Part shown: piece by piece, positions 23,228-31,578 of the stretch
How the letters are laid out: the number at the start of each line of letters is the position of its first letter
Numbering within the stretch: position 1 is the stretch's first letter
Source: Vallitalea okinawensis
GTDB lineage: Bacteria; Bacillota; Clostridia; Lachnospirales; PQDH01
Reading direction: 5' to 3'
Assembly (NCBI RefSeq): GCF_002964605.1
Contig: NZ_PQDH01000001.1
Location: forward strand, 806,001-870,000
Length of the DNA stretch: 64,000 nucleotides
Translations under genes and position numbers: made by a program
Notes under the pieces: generated by a model
The model's input: only the letters and a program-made list of their open reading frames with translations
What the model was told of the DNA's origin: nothing
The model's database searches: none

Positions 23228-24058
23228 TTAGTTGATTACCGGTATCTTTATCTCAATCAAAAATTCATCTTGATTATTAATAATAAAACTGTTAATAATG
23301 GAGGTTGTGATGATATCCCCTCGAATACTCAAGTGTTCTTGCTTAATATACTGCCTTACCTTAGAGAAAGTCTCTTCTATTCTACTATAAGAGCCTTGAT
23401 GGTAAGTAAGGATGCATTGTCCTAGTGAATACTCTTCAACATTTGGATCATTCATAAATTGCTGTTCTATTGGCATAAGTATCTTTACCAGATGCTCTCT
23501 TTCAACATGATTTAGGTATTGCTCATTATAAATAAAAGAGAGACCATGGTTATGTCCTACCTCTGAATAGTTGGGGTAACACTCTGTTAATTCAAGTAAC
23601 TTCTTTTCAAATTCATACCAATCATGAATAGTCTGACAGTCACCGATAACCCCATAAATTGCATCACAACTTTGAACTTCAATCAGACTCCCAGAGTTCT
23701 CGTAGCGTTCCTTTGTTTTTTCAATTCTTTCAATAATGGTCTCAAGATTCTTTGAGACAGCTTGCATTTTCACAATCTTATTATCCAACTCATCTTTTTG
23801 CATTTGAAGGGTTTTTATAGCTTCATCTACTTGATGGATTGATTTATATTTTTTAACTTCCTCCAAAGAAAGTCCTAACATTTTATAAAATTTTATGCGA
23901 TCGACTTCAATAAATTGTTCTTCTGAGTAATACCTATATCTGTTTTGCTCATCTACTATCGCCGGGGATAATAAACCCAGTTTATCATAATATCTTAAGG
24001 TTTGTGCATCGATATTTTTAATCTTAGCAATCTCACCGATTCTAAATCTTTTTCTCAT
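23228..24058 (-). CDS. MerR family regulator (BmrR/BltR type)
   Basis: 276 residues. Residues 1-72 are the MerR winged helix ('RIGEIAKIKNIDAQTLRYYDKLGLL', split, and 'RYYSEEQFIEVDRIKFYKMLG'), then a coiled-coil dimerisation helix to about 118, then a C-terminal effector domain of GyrI-like type. No metal-binding cysteine set is present, so it should respond to organic cations or drugs. It is divergent from a MATE exporter; the shared intergenic region has a promoter with the over-long 19-base spacer that MerR proteins activate by DNA twisting. It is very likely the activator of that exporter. Confidence 0.9.
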   Translation of the reverse strand: MRKRFRIGEIAKIKNIDAQTLRYYDKLGLLSPAIVDEQNRYRYYSEEQFIEVDRIKFYKMLGLSLEEVKKYKSIHQVDEAIKTLQMQKDELDNKIVKMQAVSKNLETIIERIEKTKERYENSGSLIEVQSCDAIYGVIGDCQTIHDWYEFEKKLLELTECYPNYSEVGHNHGLSFIYNEQYLNHVEREHLVKILMPIEQQFMNDPNVEEYSLGQCILTYHQGSYSRIEETFSKVRQYIKQEHLSIRGDIITTSIINSFIINNQDEFLIEIKIPVIN

Positions 24059-24114
24059 AATATCCCCCCTGATTATTAATTATTATGCAACAAAAGAATT
24101 TTCTAAGTTTGATA

Positions 24115-24145
24115 TTGACTTTATAGTAACTATAAGGTTTATAAT
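24115..24145 (+). promoter_or_regulatory. MerR-type promoter and operator of the MATE exporter
   Basis: TTGACT, 19-base spacer, TATAAT, with the dyad ACTTTATAGT/AACTATAAGGT filling the spacer. The 19-base spacing is the hallmark of MerR-activated promoters. Confidence 0.88.
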
Positions 24146-24157
24146 ACTATTTGTCAA
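24129..24157 (-). promoter_or_regulatory. overlapping promoter of the merR-type gene
   Basis: Minus strand TTGACA, 17-base spacer, TATAGT. Its -10 box lies in the operator dyad, so the regulator would also repress itself. Confidence 0.7.
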
Positions 24158-24168
24158 TTATAGTATTA
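24142..24168. repeat. inverted repeat in the MATE 5' leader
   Basis: TAATACTAT and ATAGTATTA around a 9-base centre, spanning the likely start of transcription. It could be a second protein site or an mRNA hairpin; no T-run follows. Confidence 0.5.
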
Positions 24169-24181
24169 GAGGAGACAGAAT

Positions 24182-25519
24182 ATGAGTAAAAATTTTCAAA
24201 ACATAAACTTTAAAAACTACTTAAGATTTGTACTTCCGACTATCTTTTCAATGGTATTTATTTCGATTTATACAATGACAGATGGTATTTTTGTTTCAAA
24301 AAGATTAGGGAGTACTGCTCTTGCAGCCCTCAACGTAGCGCTTCCTGCATTCAACTTTATATTTGGAAGCATTTTTATGATTGTTATCGGTTCATCAGCC
24401 ATTATTGGTATTAATCTTGGTGCTAAAGAAGATGAGACAGCTAATAAGAATTTTAGCAATATGGTATATGCATTGGCTTTTATAGCCCTGTTTTATCTTA
24501 TCATCGGTTTGCTATTCACTGAACCCATAGCAATCTTATTAGGTGCAACTGAGGATTTATTACCTTATGCAAAAGATTACCTCTTTATATTATTTATTGG
24601 AACTATTGGCTTTGTTATAAAAATATTCACAGAAATATTCTTGCGATTAGAAGGGAAATTTAATCTCTCATTATTAGCAACAGTAGCTGGTGGTATTGCA
24701 AATATTCTATTGGATTATTTATTCATCTACCAATTGGAACTAGGCATTGCAGGTGCCGCACTGGGTACCATACTTGGCGCTTTGATCAATGGTCTATTTG
24801 GGATTGTTTACTTTACCTTCAAGCGTTCGAAAATCCGCTTTGTTATGACAAATATTGATTTCAAGTTTCTGTTTGATTCCATGATTAATGGTTCATCTGA
24901 AATGGTGTCTAGTATATCCACTGGTATTACAACCTTTTTATTTAACATGGTACTTTTGAAATCAGTTGGTGAGATTGGTGTATCCAGTATCTCCATTATT
25001 CTATATATTAACTTTTTATTATCATCCATCTTCATTGGAATATCTATGGGAATACAACCTCTACTCAGTTACAACTTTGGAGCTAATCAGATAACGAATA
25101 TTAACAAAATTCTTAAAATGTCTTGTATCATTATAGGGTCCATTAGCATTGTAGCCTTTACAGTTTGCAATATTTTTAAGTTTCAACTTATCTCATTGTT
25201 TAGCACTGATAATATAGAATTGATTCAGATGACTGCACAAGCTTTTACTATATTCAGTTTTACATTTTTCATAAGTGGCTTTAATATACTTGGTTCAAGC
25301 TTTTTTACCTCCCTCAATAATGGTAAATATTCAGCAATCATTTCTTTTAGCAGGTCCATTGTATTTAAGTCACTTATCATACTCTCACTACCATCAATCA
25401 TAGGTCTAAATGGTGTATGGTTAACTATTCCATTATCGGAGTACTTATGCATCTTCATCACACTTTACTTTTATTTGAAAGTAAAAAAGACCCAGTTATC
25501 AATGACAATTTCAGCCTAA
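24182..25519 (+). CDS. MATE family efflux transporter
   Basis: 445 residues with twelve membrane segments in two halves, as in NorM/DinF-type sodium- or proton-coupled exporters of cationic drugs. Family features include 'YTMTDGIFVSKRLGSTALAALNVALPAF' (split) in the first half and the mirrored 'GISMGIQPLLSYNFGANQITNINKILK' (split) in the second. The ATG follows GAGGAGA. It is divergently placed to a MerR regulator and has the matching 19-base-spacer promoter, so drug-inducible efflux is likely. It ends at a terminator. Confidence 0.93.
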   Translation: MSKNFQNINFKNYLRFVLPTIFSMVFISIYTMTDGIFVSKRLGSTALAALNVALPAFNFIFGSIFMIVIGSSAIIGINLGAKEDETANKNFSNMVYALAFIALFYLIIGLLFTEPIAILLGATEDLLPYAKDYLFILFIGTIGFVIKIFTEIFLRLEGKFNLSLLATVAGGIANILLDYLFIYQLELGIAGAALGTILGALINGLFGIVYFTFKRSKIRFVMTNIDFKFLFDSMINGSSEMVSSISTGITTFLFNMVLLKSVGEIGVSSISIILYINFLLSSIFIGISMGIQPLLSYNFGANQITNINKILKMSCIIIGSISIVAFTVCNIFKFQLISLFSTDNIELIQMTAQAFTIFSFTFFISGFNILGSSFFTSLNNGKYSAIISFSRSIVFKSLIILSLPSIIGLNGVWLTIPLSEYLCIFITLYFYLKVKKTQLSMTISA

Positions 25520-25552
25520 TTATAGTTTTTAAAGTTAAGAATCAATACTAAT

Positions 25553-25595
25553 AAAGGAATATATATAGAGAGCTATCCTCTAAATATATTCCTTT
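25553..25595. terminator. terminator downstream of the MATE gene
   Basis: 12-bp stem AAAGGAATATAT / ATATATTCCTTT followed by TATATTAA; convergent genes on both sides. Confidence 0.75.
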
Positions 25596-25658
25596 TATAT
25601 TAATAATTCCTAGGTTTATTGATGGCACCTCAATTAACAAGTTTCCAGAAGTACTTTG

Positions 25659-26513
25659 TTATAATACTTTAAAGACGTCACTCATTTTATGATAGACTAG
25701 GAAATGACCTTCATCAGGGTAAAAATGCGTAATTGCATTAGGTAATATCTGAGCCATGTATTGACACTGATCACCAATACTTCTATCTTTCCCACCCCAA
25801 AATACGTGAACGGTTTTATTGATGTCCTTTAATGGTATTTTCCAATTGGCTGTATGCATGATATCATGGGACATAGCATTATGTTTGATAGAGGTTTCTT
25901 GTCTACATCCATCAGAATATGCTTCAGCAAGTTTAAGATAAAAATTATCTTTTTCAAGAGCTTCTAGATCAGGTCCTCTTAATTTTTTCTTTCCAAGAGT
26001 GATAAATTTTACAGGATCTTTTTTTATCATCTTAGTTAAAAAATGTGTTTGAATATAAATAATCCAAGGTGCCATCCTAGCAGTTTTATATAATTTTTTA
26101 TTTACATTCATATCACCTATTGCTTCATCTACAAATGGCCCCACGCTACTGATCAAAGCAACATTTTTTAGTTTATTAGGAATCTTTAAAGCACACATCA
26201 AGGTACTTGGTCCACCACCTGAGACACCTGCTATTGAAACTTTATCAATGCCAAGGTAGTCCATTAATTCTAAAATATCAAATGGAAAATTATCAAGATA
26301 TCCATTAATATTATAATCTGAATGACCATATCCTGGTCGATCTACTGCGATTATTCTAAACATCTCATTATCAAGTACACCAGGTACATCTCGCCACATC
26401 AACTTTGAAAATGGTGTGCCATGTACTAATATTAGGGGTTTGCCATTTGCATTACCATACTCTTTATACGCCATTTTTCTTCCATCTTTTAAGGTAATCC
26501 AATTGTAATCCAT
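25659..26513 (-). CDS. alpha/beta fold hydrolase
   Basis: 284 residues. Oxyanion loop 'LILVHGTPFS' near residue 30, nucleophile elbow 'SIAGVSGGGPST' near residue 96, acid in 'VFWGGKDRSI' and histidine in 'YPDEGHFLVYH' near the C terminus make a complete triad. It lies 78 bases downstream of a TetR-type regulator on the same strand and is probably part of its regulon. The 'AVDRPGYGHSD' segment and cap size fit haloalkane dehalogenase- or epoxide hydrolase-like enzymes, but the substrate is not readable. Confidence 0.87.
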   Translation of the reverse strand: MDYNWITLKDGRKMAYKEYGNANGKPLILVHGTPFSKLMWRDVPGVLDNEMFRIIAVDRPGYGHSDYNINGYLDNFPFDILELMDYLGIDKVSIAGVSGGGPSTLMCALKIPNKLKNVALISSVGPFVDEAIGDMNVNKKLYKTARMAPWIIYIQTHFLTKMIKKDPVKFITLGKKKLRGPDLEALEKDNFYLKLAEAYSDGCRQETSIKHNAMSHDIMHTANWKIPLKDINKTVHVFWGGKDRSIGDQCQYMAQILPNAITHFYPDEGHFLVYHKMSDVFKVL

Positions 26514-26591
26514 AAAGATTCCTCCTTCAATAATAATGTCTTAGTAGCACTAATCATTTACTCAAACTGTGGAATTTTATAATCAACTTAT

Positions 26592-27284
26592 TTAGGCTTG
26601 TGCTCTAGCATCTATCATCTGTAAGACCTCTTCACCATAGAAACTTTGGGACTCAGTCAAATCAAATAAGTTTACAGCTAACCACTCAAAGGCTTCTATC
26701 TTTTGTTTTAATTCATTCCAATTTATCTTTTCAGGATCTGTTTCAAGAAATGCTCTTCCAATTGCTTCATTGGTATCTAAGATTGATCTAAGGAAGTGAA
26801 AAGCAACTCCATGAGGGTGCTGAAATTTAAATACCCCTTGCTCAATACCTTCAGTAAAGACTCGTTCAAATAACGGTGTACATTGTTGAACTACATCTCT
26901 AACTAATAAATGAAGTATTATAGCATTTTCTTCAAGATATATGAGTCTGGCAAATTGATCAATAGATTTATTTTTAAGATCTTTTGCCTTGTAAGCGGCT
27001 TGAAATAAATTCAAAACTTTTTCCTTCGGATTTAAGTGCTTCATATCTGCAACCTCTGATATTGCATCTACTATAGGAGTGTTTAATAAATCCACCAATC
27101 CATATACCAACTCATCTTTAGATTTATAATAATGAAAGAAGGCTCCTTTAGTCATTTGGCTAGATTCTATGACTCTATTTATCGAAAACTTTTGATAACC
27201 ATCCTTTGCAAGAAGATTGAGTGCGTTCTGTAATATTTGCTTTTTTTTAGCATTATAATCTTCGTTATTTCTAATCCTTGCCAT
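26592..27284 (-). CDS. TetR family transcriptional regulator
   Basis: 230 residues. The N-terminal helix-turn-helix is canonical ('ILQNALNLLAKDGYQKFSINRVIES', split, then 'SQMTKGAFFHYYKSKDELVYGLVD'). The C-terminal ligand domain is divergent, as usual. Its promoter carries two copies of an AGACnAnTGGT element, one between the promoter boxes and one downstream, pointing to autorepression. The hydrolase gene follows in the same direction and should be co-regulated. The ligand is unknown. Confidence 0.92.
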   Translation of the reverse strand: MARIRNNEDYNAKKKQILQNALNLLAKDGYQKFSINRVIESSQMTKGAFFHYYKSKDELVYGLVDLLNTPIVDAISEVADMKHLNPKEKVLNLFQAAYKAKDLKNKSIDQFARLIYLEENAIILHLLVRDVVQQCTPLFERVFTEGIEQGVFKFQHPHGVAFHFLRSILDTNEAIGRAFLETDPEKINWNELKQKIEAFEWLAVNLFDLTESQSFYGEEVLQMIDARAQA

Positions 27285-27330
27285 GGTTTAACCTCCATAT
27301 ATGATATTAATATTAATTTACGATTAATAA

Positions 27331-27374
27331 ACCATTGGTCTATTAATTATAATTATACCACTAGTCTGTTAATT
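27331..27374. promoter_or_regulatory. tandem TetR operator candidates
   Basis: ACCATTGGTCTATTAATT at 27331-27348 and ACCACTAGTCTGTTAATT at 27357-27374: 15 of 18 bases agree, spaced 26 bases. The first is nearly palindromic over its first ten bases (GACCAATGGT on the other strand). Confidence 0.6.
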
Positions 27375-27379
27375 GTCAA
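27352..27379 (-). promoter_or_regulatory. promoter of the tetR-hydrolase unit
   Basis: Minus strand TTGACA, 16-base spacer, TATAAT; one operator copy fills the spacer. Confidence 0.75.
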
Positions 27380-27470
27380 GTTAAACTTATTGAAAACTAA
27401 TAACGACCAGCATTTAATGAATAAATCTGAAGGCACCCAACTTTTATAGTCAGATGCCCTTACGTCTTTT

Positions 27471-27665
27471 TTACACTATTATCTCCTTTGCCCTACCAAC
27501 AATACCATTTACTAATCTCACCTTAATACCATGAGGATGCCTGGCTGAATTAGTCAAGATATCTTTTACTACACCTTCAGTTAGCTTACCTGTAGGTTGA
27601 TCCTGCTTTTGAACAACCTTAACCTTTATACCTGGCTTTATATTTTCTCTTTTACAACCGTCCAT
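27471..27665 (-). CDS. ywbE: YwbE family protein
   Basis: 64 residues. It matches the small YwbE family (DUF2196): 'RENIKPGIKVKVVQKQDQPTGKLTEGVVKDIL' (split), then 'SARHPHGIKVRL' and 'GIVGRAKEII'. This is a KOW-like small beta-barrel whose function is unknown; nucleic-acid binding is a guess from the fold. Full length for the family, ATG after AAGAGGTAA. It stands alone between a TetR and an HxlR gene. Confidence 0.88.
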   Translation of the reverse strand: MDGCKRENIKPGIKVKVVQKQDQPTGKLTEGVVKDILTNSARHPHGIKVRLVNGIVGRAKEIIV

Positions 27666-27772
27666 TATATTTACCTCTTTCTTAATTACATATAGTCTTT
27701 TCTACTCTTTGCACAGGAGTATTCAATGCTGCTTAAAATTTAGAAAAGATTTCTTCATTCTACCACTTAGAT

Positions 27773-28111
27773 CTAATGATTATTTTTCATCAGCTTTCCC
27801 CATTTTGCCAATGATTCAAGAGCAGGTATCAAGTCTTTCCCCTCTTCAGTGAGCGAGTATTCTACCCTCGGCGGTATCTCCATATACTGTTTACGATGAA
27901 CAATCCCGTAACTCTCCATTTCTTTTAGAGATTGGGATAACATCATATTGGTTATACCTTCAATCTTTCTCTTTAATTCATTATAACGTAAAGTATGGTT
28001 TTGACTTAATGCCCAAATTATTGGTAGTCGCCACTTCCCACTAATCAGATCCAAGGCATAGGTTAGGGGACAGATATTTTTATATTTATATTCTGCATGA
28101 TTATCCTTCAT
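27773..28111 (-). CDS. HxlR family transcriptional regulator
   Basis: 112 residues, one winged helix of the HxlR/YodB group. The conserved N-terminal cysteine is present ('NICPLTYALDLISGKW', Cys14), which in YodB- and HypR-like members senses quinones, diamide or hypochlorite. The recognition helix lies in 'RYNELKRKIEGITNMMLSQSLKEME' (split) and the wing in 'PPRVEYSLTEEGKDLIP'. It is divergent from a GNAT gene that it may control. ATG follows GGGAG. Confidence 0.9.
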   Translation of the reverse strand: MKDNHAEYKYKNICPLTYALDLISGKWRLPIIWALSQNHTLRYNELKRKIEGITNMMLSQSLKEMESYGIVHRKQYMEIPPRVEYSLTEEGKDLIPALESLAKWGKLMKNNH

Positions 28112-28166
28112 TGATTAAAACTCCCTTAATCAGTTTTTTCTTCCTTAGTCAATAAATACTGCATAC

Positions 28167-28194
28167 TTGTACAAATTTGATGATGTATTATAAT
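28167..28194 (+). promoter_or_regulatory. promoter of the GNAT gene
   Basis: TTGTAC, 16-base spacer, TATAAT. The -35 box is part of the palindrome TTGTACAA, also seen in the second HxlR locus near 38846. Confidence 0.6.
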
Positions 28195-28265
28195 TATATC
28201 ATAATTGATCAATTGGTTTGTGCTATGCTATGTTTTTATTAAAAGAAAGATTAGGAGTGAAATTC

Positions 28266-28799
28266 ATGGCTATAACTTATGAAGTTATTGATAATGAGAA
28301 TATTGAATGTTGCCGTGACTTATGTAATGAACTCATGGTGTTTCAAAAGTCAAAAGCAAGGATTGCACCTGAGTTGTTTGATAACATGAATTTTGATACA
28401 AGAATGATTCCTTCAATTCAGAGTGCCATCTATAACTATGTTGCGATTGTCAAAGATGATAATCATATAGTGGGATATGTCTATTCAAATGTTTCCTCAA
28501 AAGAAACCTATTCCAATGATTTTGCTACTTTTTTTGACCTTTCTTCAGTAAGTAAAGCAAATGTAGGTTGCTTATCTCAATTTTATATCAAAGAGGAATA
28601 TAGAGGTCATGGGATTGGATCAGTGCTTTTTGATATGTCAATGAAATGGTTGAATCAATTTGATGAAATTGACGATTATTTTGTCTTCGTTTCTAATGGT
28701 AATGATGATGCTTTGGAGTTTTATCAACGTAAAGGCTTTCAATATAGCCATGAGATATTGGATGGTTTTATAAGTGTTCTTAGAAACAATTCTAGATAA
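28266..28799 (+). CDS. GNAT family N-acetyltransferase
   Basis: 178 residues. Acetyl-CoA binding motif 'FYIKEEYRGHGIGSVLFDMS' (about residues 110-129) and closing motif 'VFVSNGNDDALEFYQRKGFQ' with the usual tyrosine-phenylalanine pair. The N-terminal half carries an extra helix with 'CNELMVFQKSKARIAPELF'. Start ATG at 28266 follows TTAGGAGTG; the longer upstream frame has no ribosome site. Divergent from an HxlR regulator, and ends at a perfect palindromic terminator. Substrate unknown. Confidence 0.87.
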   Translation: MAITYEVIDNENIECCRDLCNELMVFQKSKARIAPELFDNMNFDTRMIPSIQSAIYNYVAIVKDDNHIVGYVYSNVSSKETYSNDFATFFDLSSVSKANVGCLSQFYIKEEYRGHGIGSVLFDMSMKWLNQFDEIDDYFVFVSNGNDDALEFYQRKGFQYSHEILDGFISVLRNNSR

Positions 28800-28806
28800 G
28801 TTCAAA

Positions 28807-28832
28807 AAGCCGAGAAATTAATTTCTCGGCTT
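28807..28832. terminator. bidirectional terminator, perfect palindrome
   Basis: AAGCCGAGAAATT and AATTTCTCGGCTT form a 26-base perfect palindrome between convergent genes. Confidence 0.8.
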
Positions 28833-28851
28833 CAGAGCATATTATAATGTT

Positions 28852-29277
28852 TTAGGCTTTATTACTCTTAATTTCTTGTAATAATTTGTTCTGCATTTTA
28901 GCATCTCTAAATACCTCAATATAGTAGAGACTTCCGCCAATTATGTAAGGGATGGTGAAGCTTCTAAAGCCATCTCTATAAGCATCTGGATGAAGTTCAA
29001 CAAATTGAGCCTCTATAAATAACACAGCAAAAACAAGTCCTAGAGCAATCCCATATTGCACAATAATCATGACCAAAGGAGATAGACGTTCAAAATAATG
29101 ATGGGTATAGAGAACCCCTACTCCCAGACTGGTCCATAAGATGATATTGAACTCATTAGCTGCGGATATGCTTTCACTTCCATGACCAATGGCTAACCCT
29201 GCATTTACAAGAGATATAATGGTATAACTAACACATATGGCAATCAGCATTTCAGAGAGATCTATTTTTTTCCTCAT
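28852..29277 (-). CDS. DUF3021 family membrane protein
   Basis: 141 residues with four membrane segments at about 10-30, 44-62, 72-92 and 107-125. DUF3021 proteins are encoded next to LytTR regulators, as here, and are thought to act as their membrane partner (the LytTR regulatory system group). The ATG overlaps the stop of the LytTR gene by 4 bases (ATGA), so translation is coupled. Function of the pair in this organism is not known. Confidence 0.85.
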   Translation of the reverse strand: MRKKIDLSEMLIAICVSYTIISLVNAGLAIGHGSESISAANEFNIILWTSLGVGVLYTHHYFERLSPLVMIIVQYGIALGLVFAVLFIEAQFVELHPDAYRDGFRSFTIPYIIGGSLYYIEVFRDAKMQNKLLQEIKSNKA

Positions 29278-29735
29278 ATGACATTACGCCTTTCCTTCAA
29301 ATATTGCTTAAAATTAGCTTTATAGCTACGATTAATAATTAAGTACTCGTTATTTTCCATGATAGCTTTTATTCGCATATTGACCTCTGGCTTTATGGAA
29401 TCGATATGAGCAATATTAACAATATTAGATTTATTAATGCGAACAAACCCCTCTTCTGCCAAGTCTATTTCCAATTTAGCCAAGCTCTCTTGTACTTGAT
29501 AGACTTGTCTCGCTAGATAGGCAAAAGTTCGTTTATCCACGCTTTCGAAATAATAGATATCACTTATATTTATTAATATCTGTTCATTGTCTTCTGTTTT
29601 ACCATATAGGTGCAAGCATACCTGATCGCCTTCAACGACTTCTACGACTTTCTCTATTATCGGCGTCATTACCTGATAATGGACATCCATATAGTCCTCA
29701 TCTAGTTGATCATCTTGAAATAACCTGATTTTCAA
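29274..29735 (-). CDS. LytTR family DNA-binding protein
   Basis: 153 residues. A short N-terminal region without receiver domain is followed by the LytTR DNA-binding domain from about residue 50: 'IYYFESVDKRTFAYLARQVYQ' (split), 'FVRINKSNIVNIAHIDSI' and 'YLIINRSYKANFKQYL'. TTG start after AGGTGG. It is paired with a DUF3021 membrane protein, the usual layout of non-kinase LytTR systems where the membrane protein inhibits the regulator. Likely autoregulates this small operon. Confidence 0.9.
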   Translation of the reverse strand: MKIRLFQDDQLDEDYMDVHYQVMTPIIEKVVEVVEGDQVCLHLYGKTEDNEQILINISDIYYFESVDKRTFAYLARQVYQVQESLAKLEIDLAEEGFVRINKSNIVNIAHIDSIKPEVNMRIKAIMENNEYLIINRSYKANFKQYLKERRNVI

Positions 29736-29757
29736 TTTGTCACCACCTGTACAACTA

Positions 29758-30735
29758 TTAGTTGATAAAATTCATCACTCTTTCCTTATATTGTACAGGA
29801 TAATCGATACATGCTTCAATATGTTTTGTATCTACTAGCCAATATTCCTTCTTACTTCCAGTAATGCTTTCGAAGAGCGCTTCTCCCATATCGCTGGTTG
29901 AAAGATCATCTTTTTCACTTTGGATGACTAAAGCCGGGACATTACAATTTTTTAATGCCGTTACTATATTCGCGTCATCAAAGTCAAAATTATATTTCGT
30001 CCTCAGTCCCATGTTAGCACACCAGACAGCATATGCACCAGGCAAACCCGTATTCATATCTTCAAATACCATTAAAAACATACTTTCCATACTATCAAAT
30101 GCAGAATCTAAAATAACTGCATCTACATTTTCATTAGCATGTTCTGTTCCAGCATAAAGCCCCGTCGTAGCAGCTCCCATTGAAAAACCGTGAACAACCA
30201 TTTTCTTGTCTGTTGTATTTGCTTTCACATAATCCACAAGAGCTTTTATATCCAGCTTCTCGTAATAGCCAAAGGATACTTTTTGGTTCGTTGAATCTCC
30301 ACTCCCTCTTTGATCCAGTGCTAACACATTCCAGCCACTTTCCAGGTAAATTTCTGCTTGTGGATATACGCTGACATAGTCTCCACCAAGTCCATGAACT
30401 AAGATAACTGTATTGTTATCCTTTGTATCTTGGGTACTAAAAAAAGCTACAGGAATTTGGTTACCGTCTTCTGCAGTTAAGGTAATTTTTTCTACAGGAT
30501 ACTGCTTCTCAAAGCTATCTATATCGTAACCCCAAAGCTCAAGTTGCTTCCTACTGTTATCTTTTGTATCATTTCCCTCATTTAAATAGATCAGACCATC
30601 GGCTATATTAACACCTAACCCATAGCTTACAATACCAAAACCACTAATTAACAGTAGACAAAGGACAATTATTATAACCTTTACTCTTTTTTTAGTTATC
30701 AATTTCCCTTTTTTTTCATTCCCTCTTATTTTCAT
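29758..30735 (-). CDS. membrane-anchored alpha/beta hydrolase
   Basis: 325 residues. A basic N terminus is followed by one membrane segment ('VIIIVLCLLLISGFGIVSY', residues 17-35), so the enzyme domain faces outward. Catalytic features: 'TVILVHGLGGDYVS', nucleophile elbow 'VVHGFSMGAATT', acid in 'VIQSEKDDLS', histidine in 'VDTKHIEACIDYP'. It resembles YqkD/serine-aminopeptidase-like (BAAT) hydrolases. It starts 22 bases before the LytTR gene ATG region on the same strand and may be in one transcript with LytTR and DUF3021. ATG at 30735 follows AAGGAG. Confidence 0.85.
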   Translation of the reverse strand: MKIRGNEKKGKLITKKRVKVIIIVLCLLLISGFGIVSYGLGVNIADGLIYLNEGNDTKDNSRKQLELWGYDIDSFEKQYPVEKITLTAEDGNQIPVAFFSTQDTKDNNTVILVHGLGGDYVSVYPQAEIYLESGWNVLALDQRGSGDSTNQKVSFGYYEKLDIKALVDYVKANTTDKKMVVHGFSMGAATTGLYAGTEHANENVDAVILDSAFDSMESMFLMVFEDMNTGLPGAYAVWCANMGLRTKYNFDFDDANIVTALKNCNVPALVIQSEKDDLSTSDMGEALFESITGSKKEYWLVDTKHIEACIDYPVQYKERVMNFIN

Positions 30736-30924
30736 ATCTGTCATCTCCTTATTCTCTTGCTTGAAACTTTTTATTGTTGTTTAAGGATAATATAGCAAAG
30801 AACCAAAGGCGATTCTACCAAATCTTTCTAAGTTGCATTTTAGTGTAACTAAGTTACTCTTTTAGAGGTAGAAATTCAAAGAAAACAGACTAGACCATTT
30901 AATAAATGCAGTTATGCAATAAAA

Positions 30925-30962
30925 GAGAAGGGCAATCAAATTGTACAATGATTTTCCTTCTC
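30925..30962 (-). terminator. terminator of the isochorismatase-like gene
   Basis: Minus strand GAGAAGGAAAATCA / TGATTGCCCTTCTC (two mismatched bases) followed by TTTTATT. Confidence 0.75.
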
Positions 30963-30982
30963 CTAGTTTTGAAGTATTCATA

Positions 30983-31480
30983 TTAACTTAATTTTTTGAG
31001 CATATATTCTAAGGATTCTAAGCTGATAACTGGTCTACATAATTGCGTTTGCTTAATAATTTCTTCATTAAATCCGGCAATCCCATTTTGAAGAACTGAA
31101 GCTCCAAAACCTCTCTCCAGTGCACCATTAAGAGAGAACAATACGCAATGTTCAGCAGCAAACCCACTGATCACCACAAACTCGATGTCTAAGGAATGAA
31201 GTAAACTCTCCAAGTCTGTCTTCCAAAAAGCATTTGAATAGGTTTTAGTAATATAGTGATCTGTTAAATTCGTCACTAATTCTTCCATTAGTTCAAAGCC
31301 TCCAGAGCCAGGTCCATCATCGGTTTCCTCGTCCTGTATAATAATAACAGGTCTTTTAGCCTTTCTAAACATATCGCTTGCCTCATTAATGTATTCTAAG
31401 GCTTCATTTATAGATCTCTTGCAATGTTCAATTGTTTTGAATTCCTTTTGCATATCAATGATCAATAATGCAATACTCAA
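30983..31480 (-). CDS. cysteine hydrolase (isochorismatase family)
   Basis: About 165 residues, complete isochorismatase-like fold. The Asp-Lys-Cys triad is visible: 'LLIIDMQKEF' (Asp), 'HYITKTYSNAF' (Lys) and 'VISGFAAEHCVLFS' (Cys), with the cis-peptide Gly-Phe-Ala before the cysteine helix. Such enzymes hydrolyse nicotinamide, carbamoyl amides or isochorismate; the residues around the cysteine do not select one. The TTG at 31480 follows AAAGGAG by 8 bases and is preferred; an ATG nine codons upstream has no site. Single gene with a terminator behind. Confidence 0.88.
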   Translation of the reverse strand: MSIALLIIDMQKEFKTIEHCKRSINEALEYINEASDMFRKAKRPVIIIQDEETDDGPGSGGFELMEELVTNLTDHYITKTYSNAFWKTDLESLLHSLDIEFVVISGFAAEHCVLFSLNGALERGFGASVLQNGIAGFNEEIIKQTQLCRPVISLESLEYMLKKLS

Positions 31481-31578
31481 TCTAACATCTCCTTTATCAG
31501 TTCTCATTCTTTATGTTACAACTAATTATCACATAATCTTTAGGTAAAATATATGCCAAAAACGATTATACCTAATAA

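Noticed and set aside
27424-27470. Hairpin after the ywbE gene
   Set aside because: AAGGGCA/TGCCTT pairing needs bulges and a 20-base loop; too weak to list as a terminator although the position is right.
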